Shown here piece after piece: positions 21,943-31,770 of a DNA stretch of 64,000 bases. Location of the stretch: assembly GCF_025519785.1 (NCBI RefSeq), contig NZ_JAOPKZ010000010.1, positions 44,447 to 108,446 on the forward strand. The letters are read 5' to 3'. Within the stretch, counting starts at the first letter, position 1; each line of letters begins with the position of its first letter. The translations under genes and the position numbers were made by a program. The stretch comes from Staphylococcus marylandisciuri (lineage in GTDB: Bacteria; Bacillota; Bacilli; Staphylococcales; Staphylococcaceae). The notes beneath the pieces were generated by a model. The model was not told where the DNA came from, ran no database searches, and saw only the letters and a program-made list of their open reading frames with translations.

Positions 21943-22923
21943 TTACCAAATTGCATTGAGCAGTTGAATAACATTTTGATATCTCATTGCAGTTGGTCCG
22001 ATTACAGCTATTCGTCCTCTCAAATTGTTATCAATGTGATAGTCGCTTGTAATTATAGATATATCACTTAAATTATTGTCTATCTCATCACCTATTTTTA
22101 CATCCGTAGCTTTGTCAGACATATTCTCTAATAGGTTAATAATTCGATGAGACTCAATATATTGTAGAATGGGTTGGATTGAAGAAACATTGGTTTCATC
22201 TAGTGCGTCTATGAGTTTAAACTTTCCACCCGTAAAAATCCCATTGCTCTGTTCATTGATGTGAACTTCCAATGAGGAGACTAAATTTTTGATAAAATCT
22301 CGCTCTACTGGAGAATTGGTAAACGTGTTGATTTCATTTTCAAAGCTTACATCACGTTGATATTTAAATTGAGCACTTACGAAATTAGCAATTTTAGTAA
22401 GCTCCTCGTTGGTCAAAGGTGCTTGGGAAGCTAAATGTAAATGTTCAACATGCCCTGAAGTGAAAACAACAATCATAATTACAAGGAATGCGTTAGCTCG
22501 AACCAATTGAATATCATTAATTATATCCTGCTTAAAATCTGGCCTCATTACTAATGTAGTGTACTGAGAGGCTTTAGACAGCTCCTCTGCAAATTCGCTT
22601 AGTGCAGAGGCGACATTATAATGATTTGAAGCCATTAAAGTCTTTAGTCGTTGACTTTTACTGTGTTGTTGTTGAGATGCTTCGTTCAATAGATAATTAA
22701 CATGATATCTAAAACCTAGTTGAGAGGGACATCTGCCAGACGATAAATGCGTTTTTTCAATCAGTTGAATAGATTCTAAAACCTTCATCTCATTGCGTAT
22801 CGTCGCTGCACTTACATTTAAGTTGTGTCTTTCAATTAAAGTTTTAGAACCGACTGGTTGTCCTAAGTCAACATAATCTTCAACAATTGCATTTAAGATG
22901 CTCAATTGCCGTTGTGTTATCAT
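21943..22923 (-). CDS. hrcA: Heat-inducible transcription repressor HrcA
   Basis: HrcA binds CIRCE operators and represses the dnaK and groE operons until GroEL becomes limiting during heat stress. The 326-residue protein has an N-terminal winged helix ([20 protein letters not shown]) with the conserved AATIRNEM segment, a GAF-like middle and a dimerisation region. It is the first gene of its operon and is preceded directly by a CIRCE site and a CtsR box, so it represses itself. Confidence 0.97.
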   Translation of the reverse strand: MITQRQLSILNAIVEDYVDLGQPVGSKTLIERHNLNVSAATIRNEMKVLESIQLIEKTHLSSGRCPSQLGFRYHVNYLLNEASQQQHSKSQRLKTLMASNHYNVASALSEFAEELSKASQYTTLVMRPDFKQDIINDIQLVRANAFLVIMIVVFTSGHVEHLHLASQAPLTNEELTKIANFVSAQFKYQRDVSFENEINTFTNSPVERDFIKNLVSSLEVHINEQSNGIFTGGKFKLIDALDETNVSSIQPILQYIESHRIINLLENMSDKATDVKIGDEIDNNLSDISIITSDYHIDNNLRGRIAVIGPTAMRYQNVIQLLNAIW

Positions 22924-22935
22924 GTTTTCACCTCA

Positions 22936-22962
22936 TTAGCACTCTTCTCTTTCAAGTGCTAA
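22936..22962 (-). promoter_or_regulatory. CIRCE operator (HrcA binding site)
   Basis: TTAGCACTC, nine bases and AAGTGCTAA give the CIRCE inverted repeat with exact N9 spacing and one mismatch from the consensus GAGTGCTAA arm. It ends 13 bases before the hrcA start codon, overlapping the likely transcript start. Confidence 0.95.
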
Positions 22963-22979
22963 TTATAATTTATCAAATT

Positions 22980-22996
22980 GGTCAAAGTAAGTCAAT
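22980..22996 (-). promoter_or_regulatory. CtsR box overlapping the hrcA promoter
   Basis: GGTCAAA, three bases and AGTCAAT match the tandem heptad operator of CtsR with two differences in the second heptad. On the minus strand the same bases supply a TTGACT -35 (22995-22990), with a weaker TAAATT 17 bases further. Dual CtsR and HrcA control of this operon is known in staphylococci. Confidence 0.8.
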
Positions 22997-23024
22997 GTTA
23001 ACGTACTATTTTTCTAAAAAAAGT

Positions 23025-24149
23025 TTAGACACTGAGTAAAAAGGTTTCAAACACTTCATTTCCAATTATCTTACCGCGCTCGGTTAATCTCATATAATTG
23101 GCGTTTGTTTTAATTAATCCTTTCTTAAGAAGTTCTTCAATCTGGTGTCCGTAGATATGGTAAATGTCTATTCCGAATTTATGATAAAAGCGTTCTATAT
23201 TAACCCCTTCATTCATCCTCAAACCAAGAAACATCTCTTCTTCTATTTGCTCATTCAAAGTTAGTTTCGAAGAATTAAGAATGGGTGACTCGTTATTTTC
23301 TATCTTTTTAATATAATGATTTACTGGATTTACATTTGAATACCTTCGACCTTCTACATATCCACTGGCTCCCGCACCAAACCCATAATATCCTTCATTT
23401 CTCCAATATACTTTATTATGCTCTGATTCATGGTGTTGCTTAGCAAAATTAGATATTTCATATTGATGAAAAGAAGTTTGTTTCAGCTTGTTTTGAAGCA
23501 ATTGATACATTTCTTCTCCAATATCTTCAGAGGGTAATTTAAGCTTTCCTTTACGGTACATATTATAAAATTGAGTTTGTGGTTCAAGTATAAGACCATA
23601 ACCCGATATATGATCAATATCTAAAGTTAATGCTATGTCTAAGCTATCTTCAAAGTCTTTTAAAGTTTGTTGCGGAAGATGGTACATTAAATCTAAGCTT
23701 ATTGAATTAATCCCAACTTCTCTTGCGTATGTTATAGCTTTATAAATATCTTCAGGATGGTGAGTACGACCTAAAAGTTTAAGTAATTCTTCATTAAAAG
23801 TTTGTACACCCATAGACAATCGATTTACACCATAACTCTTCAATAATTTAACTTTGTCGTAAGTAAGTTCATCCGGGTTAGCTTCAAAACTAAACTCTTT
23901 ACGAATAGTAAAGTTTTGGGTTATAGCTTTTAGCAGTTTTTCAAGTTGATCATAATTCAAGGCTGTAGGAGTACCACCACCGACAAACAGTGTATTTAAA
24001 TTGTTCTCCTCAACTGTAGACATTTCTGTAATTAAACAATCTAAGTAGCGGTCTACTGGTTGGTTTTGGATGAAATATTTATTGAAATCGCAATAAGTAC
24101 AAATATGAACACAAAATGGTATATGGATATAAGCACTTTTTATTTCCAT
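23025..24149 (-). CDS. hemW: Radical SAM heme chaperone HemW
   Basis: The 374-residue protein carries the radical-SAM motif CVHICTYCDFNKY near residue 14 (CxxxCxxC) and GGGTPT near residue 59. It belongs to the HemN-like group now called HemW, which binds heme and inserts it into target enzymes rather than oxidising coproporphyrinogen. HemN-specific N-terminal extensions are absent. The gene lies between lepA and hrcA, as in other staphylococci, and is separated from lepA by a strong hairpin and from hrcA by the heat-shock promoter. Confidence 0.93.
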   Translation of the reverse strand: MEIKSAYIHIPFCVHICTYCDFNKYFIQNQPVDRYLDCLITEMSTVEENNLNTLFVGGGTPTALNYDQLEKLLKAITQNFTIRKEFSFEANPDELTYDKVKLLKSYGVNRLSMGVQTFNEELLKLLGRTHHPEDIYKAITYAREVGINSISLDLMYHLPQQTLKDFEDSLDIALTLDIDHISGYGLILEPQTQFYNMYRKGKLKLPSEDIGEEMYQLLQNKLKQTSFHQYEISNFAKQHHESEHNKVYWRNEGYYGFGAGASGYVEGRRYSNVNPVNHYIKKIENNESPILNSSKLTLNEQIEEEMFLGLRMNEGVNIERFYHKFGIDIYHIYGHQIEELLKKGLIKTNANYMRLTERGKIIGNEVFETFLLSV

Positions 24150-24182
24150 CTCAGCAACTCCCCTTCCTTGTCGCTATAAATA

Positions 24183-24221
24183 AAGGTGAATTCCACCAAA
24201 AAATGCAATGGAATTCACCTT
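24183..24221 (-). terminator. Terminator between lepA and hemW
   Basis: A perfect 13-bp stem, AAGGTGAATTCCA with TGGAATTCACCTT, encloses a 13-base loop and is followed on the minus strand by TTATTTAT. It begins 22 bases after the lepA stop, so hemW may have its own promoter or depend on read-through. Confidence 0.75.
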
Positions 24222-24243
24222 ATTAACCTAAACAGGTTTACCT

Positions 24244-26067
24244 TTACTCATCATCCATTTTTAACACTGCTAAAAAGGCGTCTTGCGGTATTTCAACGTT
24301 ACCAACCGCTTTCATCTTAGCTTTACCTGCTTTTTGCTTTTCTAATAGTTTACGCTTTCTACTAATGTCTCCGCCATAGCATTTAGACAATACATTTTTA
24401 CCCATTGATTTGATGTTTGTTCTGGCTATAATCTTTTGACCTATAGCAGCCTGGACGGGCACTTCAAATTGTTGTCTTGGTATTAGCGTTTTTAACTTTT
24501 CTACTAGAGCTTTGCCTCGTTCGTAAGCAAAATCTCGGTGAACTATAAAGCTGAGCGCATCTATCTTATCTCTATTAAGAAGTATATCCATTTTGACCAA
24601 ATTACTTTCTTTATTATCGATGAACTCATAGTCGAAAGAAGCATAGCCTTTAGTTTGAGATTTTAATTGGTCAAAAAAGTCGAAAACTACTTCAGCAAGT
24701 GGTATTTCATAAATGATGTTTACACGAATATCATCAAGATAATCCATATTAACAAATTGACCACGTTTACTTTGGCAAAGTTCCATAACTGGACCTACAT
24801 AGTCATTAGGAACCATCATAGTTGCTCTTACGAAAGGTTCATATACTTTCTCAATTTGATCACGTTCAGGCATTTGTGCTGGGTTATCAACTGAGACTTC
24901 ATCACCAGTCTTAAGAATACATTGGTATATTACTGATGGAGCTGTGGCAATTAATCCTATTCCAAATTCACGTTCTATTCGTTCTTGAACAATTTCCATA
25001 TGTAGCATGCCTAGAAAACCAGTACGGTAACCAAAACCTAGAGCTTGAGAAGATTCTGGTTCAAATTCAAGTGAAGCATCATTAAGTTGTAATTTTTCTA
25101 AAGCTTCCCGTAAGTCGTTATAGTCTTTATTATCTATAGGGAATAGACCACAAAAAACCATAGGATTCATCTTCTTGTAGCCTTTTAGAGGAGCTGTTGC
25201 AGGTCTGTTCGCATGAGTGATAGTATCTCCCACACGTGAATCATCAACATTTTTAATATTCGCGATGATATAACCAACATCTCCAACTGTTAGCTCTTCA
25301 ACTGGTAATTCTTTAGGAGTATTAATACCTACTTCGGTAACTTCAAATTCTTTCCCTGTAGCCATCATTTTAATTCGATCCCCGGCTTTGACTACACCTT
25401 CCATCACACGGATGGCAGAAATAACTCCACGATACGTATCATATTCAGAATCAAAGATTAACGCTTTTAGAGGGTTATCTGGATCACCTTCTGGCGGTGG
25501 CACCATATCAACAATTTGTTCAAGTATATCTTCAATCCCTATATTTGATTTAGCACTTGCTAACACTACGTCCTCTTGATCTAGACCAATTACATCTTCT
25601 AATTCTTGCTTTACACGTTCAGGCTCTGCAGCTGGTAAATCGATTTTGTTTACTACTGGTAATAGTTCTAAATCATTATCTAACGCTAGATAAACGTTTG
25701 CTAAAGTCTGCGCCTCGATACCTTGAGCGGCATCAACAACCAAAATAGCCCCTTCACAAGCGGCTAACGAGCGAGAAACCTCATATGTGAAGTCGACATG
25801 TCCTGGTGTATCTATCAAATGAAATGTATATGTATTACCATCTTTAGCTTCGTATTTTAAACGGACAGCGTTCAATTTAATCGTTATCCCACGTTCTCTT
25901 TCCAAGTCCATTGAATCTAACAGTTGCTCTTGCATTTCTCTAGATTCAACCGATTTAGTATTCTCCAAAATACGATCCGCTAGTGTTGACTTACCATGAT
26001 CTATATGAGCTATTATTGAAAAGTTTCTTATATATTTCCGTCTATTTAATCTTTCTTGTTTATCCAT
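24244..26067 (-). CDS. lepA: Elongation factor 4 (LepA)
   Basis: LepA is a conserved translational GTPase that acts on stalled or maturing ribosomes. The 607-residue protein shows G1 ([16 protein letters not shown]), G2/G3 ([18 protein letters not shown]), G4 (NKIDLP) and the characteristic LepA C-terminal domain ([19 protein letters not shown]). Length is normal. It is the first gene of its unit, with a 728-base divergent region to rpsT that contains a composite repeat. Confidence 0.98.
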   Translation of the reverse strand: MDKQERLNRRKYIRNFSIIAHIDHGKSTLADRILENTKSVESREMQEQLLDSMDLERERGITIKLNAVRLKYEAKDGNTYTFHLIDTPGHVDFTYEVSRSLAACEGAILVVDAAQGIEAQTLANVYLALDNDLELLPVVNKIDLPAAEPERVKQELEDVIGLDQEDVVLASAKSNIGIEDILEQIVDMVPPPEGDPDNPLKALIFDSEYDTYRGVISAIRVMEGVVKAGDRIKMMATGKEFEVTEVGINTPKELPVEELTVGDVGYIIANIKNVDDSRVGDTITHANRPATAPLKGYKKMNPMVFCGLFPIDNKDYNDLREALEKLQLNDASLEFEPESSQALGFGYRTGFLGMLHMEIVQERIEREFGIGLIATAPSVIYQCILKTGDEVSVDNPAQMPERDQIEKVYEPFVRATMMVPNDYVGPVMELCQSKRGQFVNMDYLDDIRVNIIYEIPLAEVVFDFFDQLKSQTKGYASFDYEFIDNKESNLVKMDILLNRDKIDALSFIVHRDFAYERGKALVEKLKTLIPRQQFEVPVQAAIGQKIIARTNIKSMGKNVLSKCYGGDISRKRKLLEKQKAGKAKMKAVGNVEIPQDAFLAVLKMDDE

Positions 26068-26795
26068 GTCAAATCCTTCTCACTTTCATTTTACCCACTT
26101 ATATTACATCTTTGCTATATTAACGTTTTTATTCCATATTTGCAACATGTGAAGCGTTCTATATAAGTATACCTAGCTGATTAGTTTACTAGAACAACTA
26201 TAAGTTATGGTAAATTATAGGTTAACTAATCTAGAACCAATTACAGCTTATTAACAACCTAATACAACTGTCGAAATGATTTAATTTAAGGGGGGGAGCG
26301 GGACAGAGTCTAATTTGAATAAAAAGATTTCGTAGTCCCGCCCCGGCAAGGATGACTAGAATTGAAAAAAGCTTGATACAAGCGCATTTTCAAATCAGTC
26401 ATCTACTGCCAAGATGCTAAAAGGGTCTAGGACATTACATTATGTCCCAGTTTCTCTTTCTCTCTAGTCAAAGACCTTTATATCCCAGGCTCAGTCGCTC
26501 TCCCTCATCAACAAGGAGTAATCCCTCAGAAATTGACTAGTCGATTTAGAGTTTACAAAACGACTGTTTTAACACTTTTTATGCAAACATCTCATTTATA
26601 CAACTTTACTTATGTGTCCCTTTTTTATTATTATAAATATTGAACAGTTAATTTCCAATCACTTTAGAGAGCTAGATGAGTTCCTTAAGTAACTATAAAT
26701 AAATGATTGCAGAATGAGAACTGTTTTGATAAAATATTTCTTGTTGTAATCAAATATCATTTTGATAGTCAAGCCTAACCTAGGAGGTGACACAT
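26068..26795. other. Divergent intergenic region between lepA and rpsT
   Basis: This 728-base region must contain the lepA and rpsT promoters. In its middle (26286-26510) lies a composite hairpin repeat. I find no gene in the rest. Close to rpsT, TTGTTG and GATAGT with a 17-base spacer are a weak promoter candidate. The rpsT leader may carry autoregulatory structure, but none is recognisable by eye. Confidence 0.55.
26286..26510 (+). repeat. Composite intergenic repeat, single copy in a divergent region
   Basis: Three boxes can be read. Box A (GGGAGCGGGACAGAGTC to AGTCCCGCCCC) folds as a hairpin. Box B (GGCAAGGATGACTAG to CAGTCATCTACTGCC) forms a long imperfect hairpin with AAGCTTGATACAAGC at its head. 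Box C (AGGACATTACATTATGTCCCAG) is followed by a tail, CTCTAGTCAAAGACCTTTAT. The same boxes in the opposite orientation occur at 39031-39361 and 45315-45771. Confidence 0.85.
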
Positions 26796-27047
26796 ATGCC
26801 AAACATTAAATCAGCAGTTAAACGTGTAAGAAAGACTGAAGAAGCTGAACATCGTAATATTTCTCAAAAAAATGCGATGCGTACAGCTATTAAACGCGCT
26901 AAAACAGCAATTAAAACTGATGCAAGTGAAAAAGATGAATTAATTCGCTTTGCTCTTAAAAAAATAGACAAAGCTGCTCAACGTAACTTAATTCATTCTA
27001 ACAAAGCTGACAGAATTAAATCCTCATTAATGTCAACTAGTAAGTAA
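26796..27047 (+). CDS. rpsT: 30S ribosomal protein S20
   Basis: The 83-residue basic protein MPNIKSAVKRVRKTEEAEHR is full-length S20, which binds 16S rRNA in the 5' and 3' minor domains. The ATG at 26796 follows TAGGAGGTGACACAT, a very strong site. The in-frame start nine bases earlier lies within the ribosome-binding region and was rejected. It is monocistronic, ending at a simple hairpin terminator. Confidence 0.98.
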   Translation: MPNIKSAVKRVRKTEEAEHRNISQKNAMRTAIKRAKTAIKTDASEKDELIRFALKKIDKAAQRNLIHSNKADRIKSSLMSTSK

Positions 27048-27072
27048 AAAATAAGACATTGTGTTTTGAGAA

Positions 27073-27135
27073 GGGAGCGGGACAGAAATCTAATTTGAAT
27101 AAAAAGATTTCTGTCCCGCTCCCTTCTTCTTTTTT
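27073..27135. terminator. Simple GGGAGCGGG hairpin repeat between rpsT and holA
   Basis: GGGAGCGGGACAGAAATC (27073-27090) is perfectly complementary to GATTTCTGTCCCGCTCCC (27106-27123), an 18-bp stem followed by T-rich sequence. It lies between convergent genes and should terminate rpsT, and perhaps holA from the other side. Confidence 0.88.
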
Positions 27136-27212
27136 ATTCTATTAAAATCACTAACTCCTTATACCACTGCTTGCAATGCTACAAAAAGTTAAACCATTAT
27201 TTATGAAGTAAG

Positions 27213-28187
27213 TTACAGTGATAGTATAAATAATTCTAGAATTAACAGTCTTTCCATATATGAAGATTTCAAGTTATAGTCTGCTTCTGCACAGTTATCA
27301 ATGATATTTAACAGCTGGTTTAATTGATAGTAACGAGCTTGCTGTAAAGCTAATTTAACCCTATAGGGATGGGCGTTAACTGTTTTAGCGATTTGATTAC
27401 TACTATAGCCTTTATTGTTAAGAATTTTACTTTGATAATATAGTCGGTAGTTACTAGTTATTAAAGCCAACAATTTAATCGGCTCTTCTTTAAGAGCAAT
27501 TAAATCTCTAACTAAATTTATAGCTTCGCGTTTCTTCCCTTTTTGAATAAGATCAGTAAGAAGGAAAACATTTTGTTCTAGACTGCGATTTACAATCTCT
27601 TGCACATCTATTTTATTAATCGTTGTTCTATCACCTAGAAACAACTTTAGTTTTTCTAGCTCTCTTTTAATAATATTGAAATTGATTCCGGTTAATTCAA
27701 TTAGTAAATTAAGCGCATCTTCTTTAATATCTTTGTAATCTTCATTTAATGTCCTTTTTATCCACTGCTTCATATCTTCTTCAGACATCTGCTCTACTTT
27801 TTTTAAGTTAGCGAATTTTTTTAATGTCTTAACAACTTTTTTTCGCTCATCAAGTTTAGCATTTTGAACTTCAAATATAAGTAAAGTTTCACTCTCATAT
27901 TGTTCAAGAAATTTAATTAGCGCTTCATTATCAACTTGAGCGTCTTTCGGTGGTCTCTCTCCAGTAAAAACAAACGCATTTTGTACTAATACTACTTTTT
28001 TATCTGACAAAAAAGGCATAGTAAGCGTTTCTTCAATAATCTGATTTAAATCTGTTTCATAAAGGTTAAAACGAATAAAGTTGAACTCATTTTTTGGTTC
28101 ATTTAAATATTGAGCGATCAAATCATCACATTTTTTCTCTATCAGTTCTGGAACTTCTCCGTAAATTGCATATATATTTTCGCTCAT
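27213..28187 (-). CDS. holA: DNA polymerase III subunit delta
   Basis: The delta subunit opens the beta sliding clamp within the clamp loader. The 324-residue protein begins MSENIYAIYGEVPELIEKKC, with the degenerate nucleotide-binding region typical of delta (IYGEVPELIEKK in place of a true Walker A), and has the ELEKLKLFLGD segment and C-terminal collar helices. The comEC-holA-rpsT arrangement is conserved in Firmicutes. The ATG at 28187 has AAGGGACG upstream. Confidence 0.93.
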   Translation of the reverse strand: MSENIYAIYGEVPELIEKKCDDLIAQYLNEPKNEFNFIRFNLYETDLNQIIEETLTMPFLSDKKVVLVQNAFVFTGERPPKDAQVDNEALIKFLEQYESETLLIFEVQNAKLDERKKVVKTLKKFANLKKVEQMSEEDMKQWIKRTLNEDYKDIKEDALNLLIELTGINFNIIKRELEKLKLFLGDRTTINKIDVQEIVNRSLEQNVFLLTDLIQKGKKREAINLVRDLIALKEEPIKLLALITSNYRLYYQSKILNNKGYSSNQIAKTVNAHPYRVKLALQQARYYQLNQLLNIIDNCAEADYNLKSSYMERLLILELFILSL

Positions 28188-28280
28188 TCAAAATCGTCCC
28201 TTCTCATACTTCTACACTTAACTATTATAGCACGTGCTATGATCGGATAAAATTGTGATGAAAAGTTAAGTACAGGTCTT

Positions 28281-30485
28281 TCAATTTTTCTCATATGTTA
28301 TGTTTTTCGAATCGAGATTGATAGAAACCTCTCCCAATTTACTGGTTTCTAATAACATACTCCCTTCTTCTTTAAGTCGAGATTCTACTTCTTTACTAGG
28401 TAAATGGTACAGATTATTTTTACCAGCAGATATGAGACTTATTCTAGGATGAATACTATTTATAAAATGTGGATCAGAACTTGTTTTACTTCCATGATGA
28501 CCAACTTTAAAGATATCTATACGTGGAAAAGAATAGTTTTTCAATAACAATCGTTCATTGTTTATAGTAGCATCACCCATAAAGAGCATATGAGTAGACT
28601 TATAGATGATATAAGTAATGATGCATTGCTCGTTTAAATCACTACTATCTTTAATGGTTGCGTCAATTAAATTCACTCGGTAGTCATCTAGCATTAAAGT
28701 CTTCATCATATGGAAATCATAAATATTAATATTATACTTGTTGCTGAGTTCATCTAATTTTTTTAACTGCATTTTCGTATAACTCTCACTGTTGATTATT
28801 ACATTTTTAAAGCGAATTTCTTTCGTTAAATACGAGAACTCACCGATGTGATCCTCATGTGGATGAGTGATGATTAAATAATCGATAGATTTTATATTTC
28901 TTTTTTTGAATGTGGGTAAAATGTGGTACTTACTAATATTATGATTGTCTTTTATTTCTTTTTGAGCTCTTTTCCCTCCTGTGTCTATCATTAAGGTCCT
29001 CCCCTTTTTCGTCTCAATTAAAAATGAATCTCCTTGTCCTACATCAAGCATTGTCAATCGATTTTCATGAGTTTGTGGAATATAGTTCAAAAAGAGTAAT
29101 AAAAAAAGGCATAAAGTAAAGGTTTCTACAATTCTTCTTTTAACTAAAAAATGGAGTACTAAAAAGTTTAATATAATTGTTATTAGTAAAATGTATTCAT
29201 TTAGAGTGGGAATGAACCATTTAATGTGAGTGAGATTTAAGAAAATATTGATAGATTTATCATGTAGAATATAAACTTTATTTAATATCAAATCCAAAAT
29301 TTGATGATGGGTACTTATGTGAATGATAAAAAAATAGATTAAAGTTAAAGGGAATAATAAGAATGAGTACAAAGGGACAAAAAATAAATTTGCTAAAACA
29401 CCTACCCATTGTATCTCGTTAAAATGTACAGCACTAATTACAAATGAACCTATCTGAGCTAATAGGGTTAAATATAGAAGATTTACAAACTTATTATTGT
29501 TCTGTAATAACGGGCGAGAGAGTAAGATGAAGAGAGTAATCATATACGAAAATTGAAACCCGATATCAAATATGAATTCAGGAAATATAATTGATAACGT
29601 TACAAAAGATACACCGAGTAAATTTAGAGGTTGCCGATAAGCACTACGAGGTAATATTAGAACTAACATAGCAGTTATTATCGCCCTTAAGGCACTAGGA
29701 GCTAGCTCTGTGTATAAACTATATATAGGAAGAATACCCAATAAAGATAATTTAATGAACAATACTGGCACATTTAAACGCAGAAGTATTAGATAGACTA
29801 TACTGCATATAATAGCAATATGAGAACCACTGACTGCTATTAAATGATAGATGCCTATCTTTTTCATATTATCTAGTTCTATACTATCTAAATTATAAGT
29901 ATCACCCGCGATCAAAGCCATTATTCTTTCCGGGTATAGTAAATTAGAGTTTCTTAATTTATTTTGTATAAAGTCTTTGTGAATAGTTAGAGGAGAAAGA
30001 GAGAAGTTGTTTATTGGTTTACACGAGTTAAAGTCTATCTGCTTAATACTAAGTCTAAAGGGAGAATAAATATTACTACTGAGAGGTTTGAGTTCCCCTT
30101 TTACATAACAATATTGAGGATAATTAGAAGTTACAAGCTCAGCAGAGTTTTTCTTTAAATAATAAAAATAGCGATATGTTTTGTCATTGAACTCTAACGT
30201 TCCTTTCAGGACATTGTCTTTATAATATGGGGTATGAGTGAATAAAACTTTTCCAGCAAATTGCGAATGGTTAAGTAAATAACTATATAATTTTTCTTGT
30301 TTAGAAATTTGATTCGTAAAATATAAGTAGCCAACAGTTAAGAAAATAATACTTAATATAACTATAAAATAATTAGTACCTTTACGCACAAGTGTCAAGA
30401 AAAGTAAAATGTACAGACAAACTGCTATTAAAGGATGATGTATTAACAAAATACCACTGAGGAAAGCGAGTGATAAATAGAACAT
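28281..30485 (-). CDS. comEC: DNA uptake channel protein ComEC (Rec2)
   Basis: ComEC carries single-stranded transforming DNA across the membrane. The 734-residue protein is intact, with N-terminal membrane segments, a soluble OB-like DUF4131 region (about residues 60-160), and the competence domain with many membrane helices (KKIGIYHLIAVSGSHIAIIC near residue 208). The C-terminal metallo-beta-lactamase domain shows MLDVGQGDSFLIETK and the metal motif THPHEDHIGE. It directly abuts comEB. Full length and an intact nuclease-like motif suggest a functional uptake system. Confidence 0.96.
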   Translation of the reverse strand: MFYLSLAFLSGILLIHHPLIAVCLYILLFLTLVRKGTNYFIVILSIIFLTVGYLYFTNQISKQEKLYSYLLNHSQFAGKVLFTHTPYYKDNVLKGTLEFNDKTYRYFYYLKKNSAELVTSNYPQYCYVKGELKPLSSNIYSPFRLSIKQIDFNSCKPINNFSLSPLTIHKDFIQNKLRNSNLLYPERIMALIAGDTYNLDSIELDNMKKIGIYHLIAVSGSHIAIICSIVYLILLRLNVPVLFIKLSLLGILPIYSLYTELAPSALRAIITAMLVLILPRSAYRQPLNLLGVSFVTLSIIFPEFIFDIGFQFSYMITLFILLSRPLLQNNNKFVNLLYLTLLAQIGSFVISAVHFNEIQWVGVLANLFFVPLYSFLLFPLTLIYFFIIHISTHHQILDLILNKVYILHDKSINIFLNLTHIKWFIPTLNEYILLITIILNFLVLHFLVKRRIVETFTLCLFLLLFLNYIPQTHENRLTMLDVGQGDSFLIETKKGRTLMIDTGGKRAQKEIKDNHNISKYHILPTFKKRNIKSIDYLIITHPHEDHIGEFSYLTKEIRFKNVIINSESYTKMQLKKLDELSNKYNINIYDFHMMKTLMLDDYRVNLIDATIKDSSDLNEQCIITYIIYKSTHMLFMGDATINNERLLLKNYSFPRIDIFKVGHHGSKTSSDPHFINSIHPRISLISAGKNNLYHLPSKEVESRLKEEGSMLLETSKLGEVSINLDSKNITYEKN

Positions 30486-30944
30486 TTAATTAAGCAAGTA
30501 TTGAGCTACACGTTGTCTATTAAATGGAATCTTTTTATATTCAATACCAGATTGGTCGAGTAACTTTAAAGCGTATTCATGATTGTGGTAATCTTCAGCA
30601 TAATATATTTTAGCAACACCTGCTTGAATGATTGATTTAGTACAATTAAGGCAAGGAAAATGAGTTACATAGATCGTAGAATTTGTGGTTGAAACTCCTT
30701 GTTTTGCGCATTGTAGTAACGCATTCATTTCAGCATGAATCGTTCTTATACAATGGCCGTCTTCGATCAGGCAACCTTCGTCTATACAATGAACTTCTCC
30801 TGCAACTGAACCATTATAACCACCTGCTATGATACGATTATCTTTAACTATAGTTGCCCCAACAGATAATCTTTGGCACGTGGATCTTAATGCTAATAAG
30901 TGACTTTGGGCCATAAAATATTCATCCCATCTGAGACGTTCCAC
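30486..30944 (-). CDS. comEB: ComE operon protein 2, dCMP/cytidine deaminase family (ComEB)
   Basis: The 152-residue protein has the zinc-deaminase signatures TIHAEMNALLQCAK and HFPCLNCTKSIIQAG. It is related to dCMP deaminases and lies between comEA and comEC, as in Bacillus, where it is not strictly required for transformation. The start is a GTG at 30944 with GAGGAGGTTATTTT upstream. Since no cdd gene is seen next to era, this is the only pyrimidine-deaminase-like gene in the window. Its substrate is inferred from family only. Confidence 0.92.
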   Translation of the reverse strand: MERLRWDEYFMAQSHLLALRSTCQRLSVGATIVKDNRIIAGGYNGSVAGEVHCIDEGCLIEDGHCIRTIHAEMNALLQCAKQGVSTTNSTIYVTHFPCLNCTKSIIQAGVAKIYYAEDYHNHEYALKLLDQSGIEYKKIPFNRQRVAQYLLN

Positions 30945-31004
30945 AAAATAACCTCCTCAAAAGATTAATATTATTTAGAAAATAGACTCTAACTCAACTC
31001 TAAT

Positions 31005-31718
31005 TCACCGTGACACAGTGAGATAGTCTTGCAATTTTTCATACGTCTTATCTCCAATACCATTTACTTCTTTTAGTTTCTCGACAGAATCAAAACTTCC
31101 AGCACTATCTCTATACTCTATAATGGACTTAGCTTTAGAAGGACCAATGCCTGGTATAGTTTGAAGCTCCTCTTCGGTAGCAGTATTAATATTCACTTTA
31201 ATCGTACTACGATTCAATTGATTTGTCGCTACAACATTGGGATTATTAACATTTAATTTGTCTTTTTCTTCGAGTGCAGTCTGATGCACATCGTCCTTGT
31301 TAGGTATTATAATTAATTTTTGATCCACGAGTTTTTCTGAAAGGTTTATGTTAGTCAAATTAGCGTCTTTAGTCGGCTTGGCCTGATCTAATAATTGCTT
31401 GATTCTGTCGGAGGACCGCATTTTATATACATTTGGATATTTAACTGCCCCTTTTATGTCAACATAAATAGGTGCATTAGGGTCATTGGTATTACTTTTA
31501 TGCTTACTCTTAACAGAGCCATTCTCACCGGTCGAATTAACGTTATTTTCTAACATTGTGAACGAGTCATCACTGTGCGCTCTATTCATCACTGAAGGAT
31601 CGTCAGGTCTGTGAGAAACCATAAAAAAAGCTATCAATCCTATAATAAGCATAGTTACTATAATGACTATTTTATACTTTAATATGAATTGTCTTGCCGA
31701 TTGCCAGTTTAGTAACAT
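31005..31718 (-). CDS. comEA: Competence DNA receptor ComEA
   Basis: ComEA is a membrane-anchored receptor that binds incoming double-stranded DNA outside the membrane. The 237-residue protein has one N-terminal membrane segment (VIIVTMLIIGLIAFFMV, about residues 18-34), a linker, and an SLBB-like domain (IYVDIKGAVKYPNVYKM). Two helix-hairpin-helix motifs end the protein (INTATEEELQTIPGIGPSKA and LKEVNGIGDKTYEKL). The ATG at 31718 follows AAAAGGAGTG. A 14-base dyad lies just upstream. Confidence 0.95.
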   Translation of the reverse strand: MLLNWQSARQFILKYKIVIIVTMLIIGLIAFFMVSHRPDDPSVMNRAHSDDSFTMLENNVNSTGENGSVKSKHKSNTNDPNAPIYVDIKGAVKYPNVYKMRSSDRIKQLLDQAKPTKDANLTNINLSEKLVDQKLIIIPNKDDVHQTALEEKDKLNVNNPNVVATNQLNRSTIKVNINTATEEELQTIPGIGPSKAKSIIEYRDSAGSFDSVEKLKEVNGIGDKTYEKLQDYLTVSR

Positions 31719-31770
31719 AGAGAAAAATCACTCCTTTTACTATATACACGTATATTAGAGTGATATTGCT

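Noticed and set aside
26286..26510. Insertion sequence or MITE with target duplication
   Set aside because: The unit has internal palindromes but I find no terminal inverted repeats with a flanking target duplication and no transposase frame.
30486..30944. comEB as the missing cytidine deaminase cdd
   Set aside because: Motifs HAE and PCLNC are of the dCMP-deaminase type and the position within the comE operon is conserved, so it does not replace cdd.
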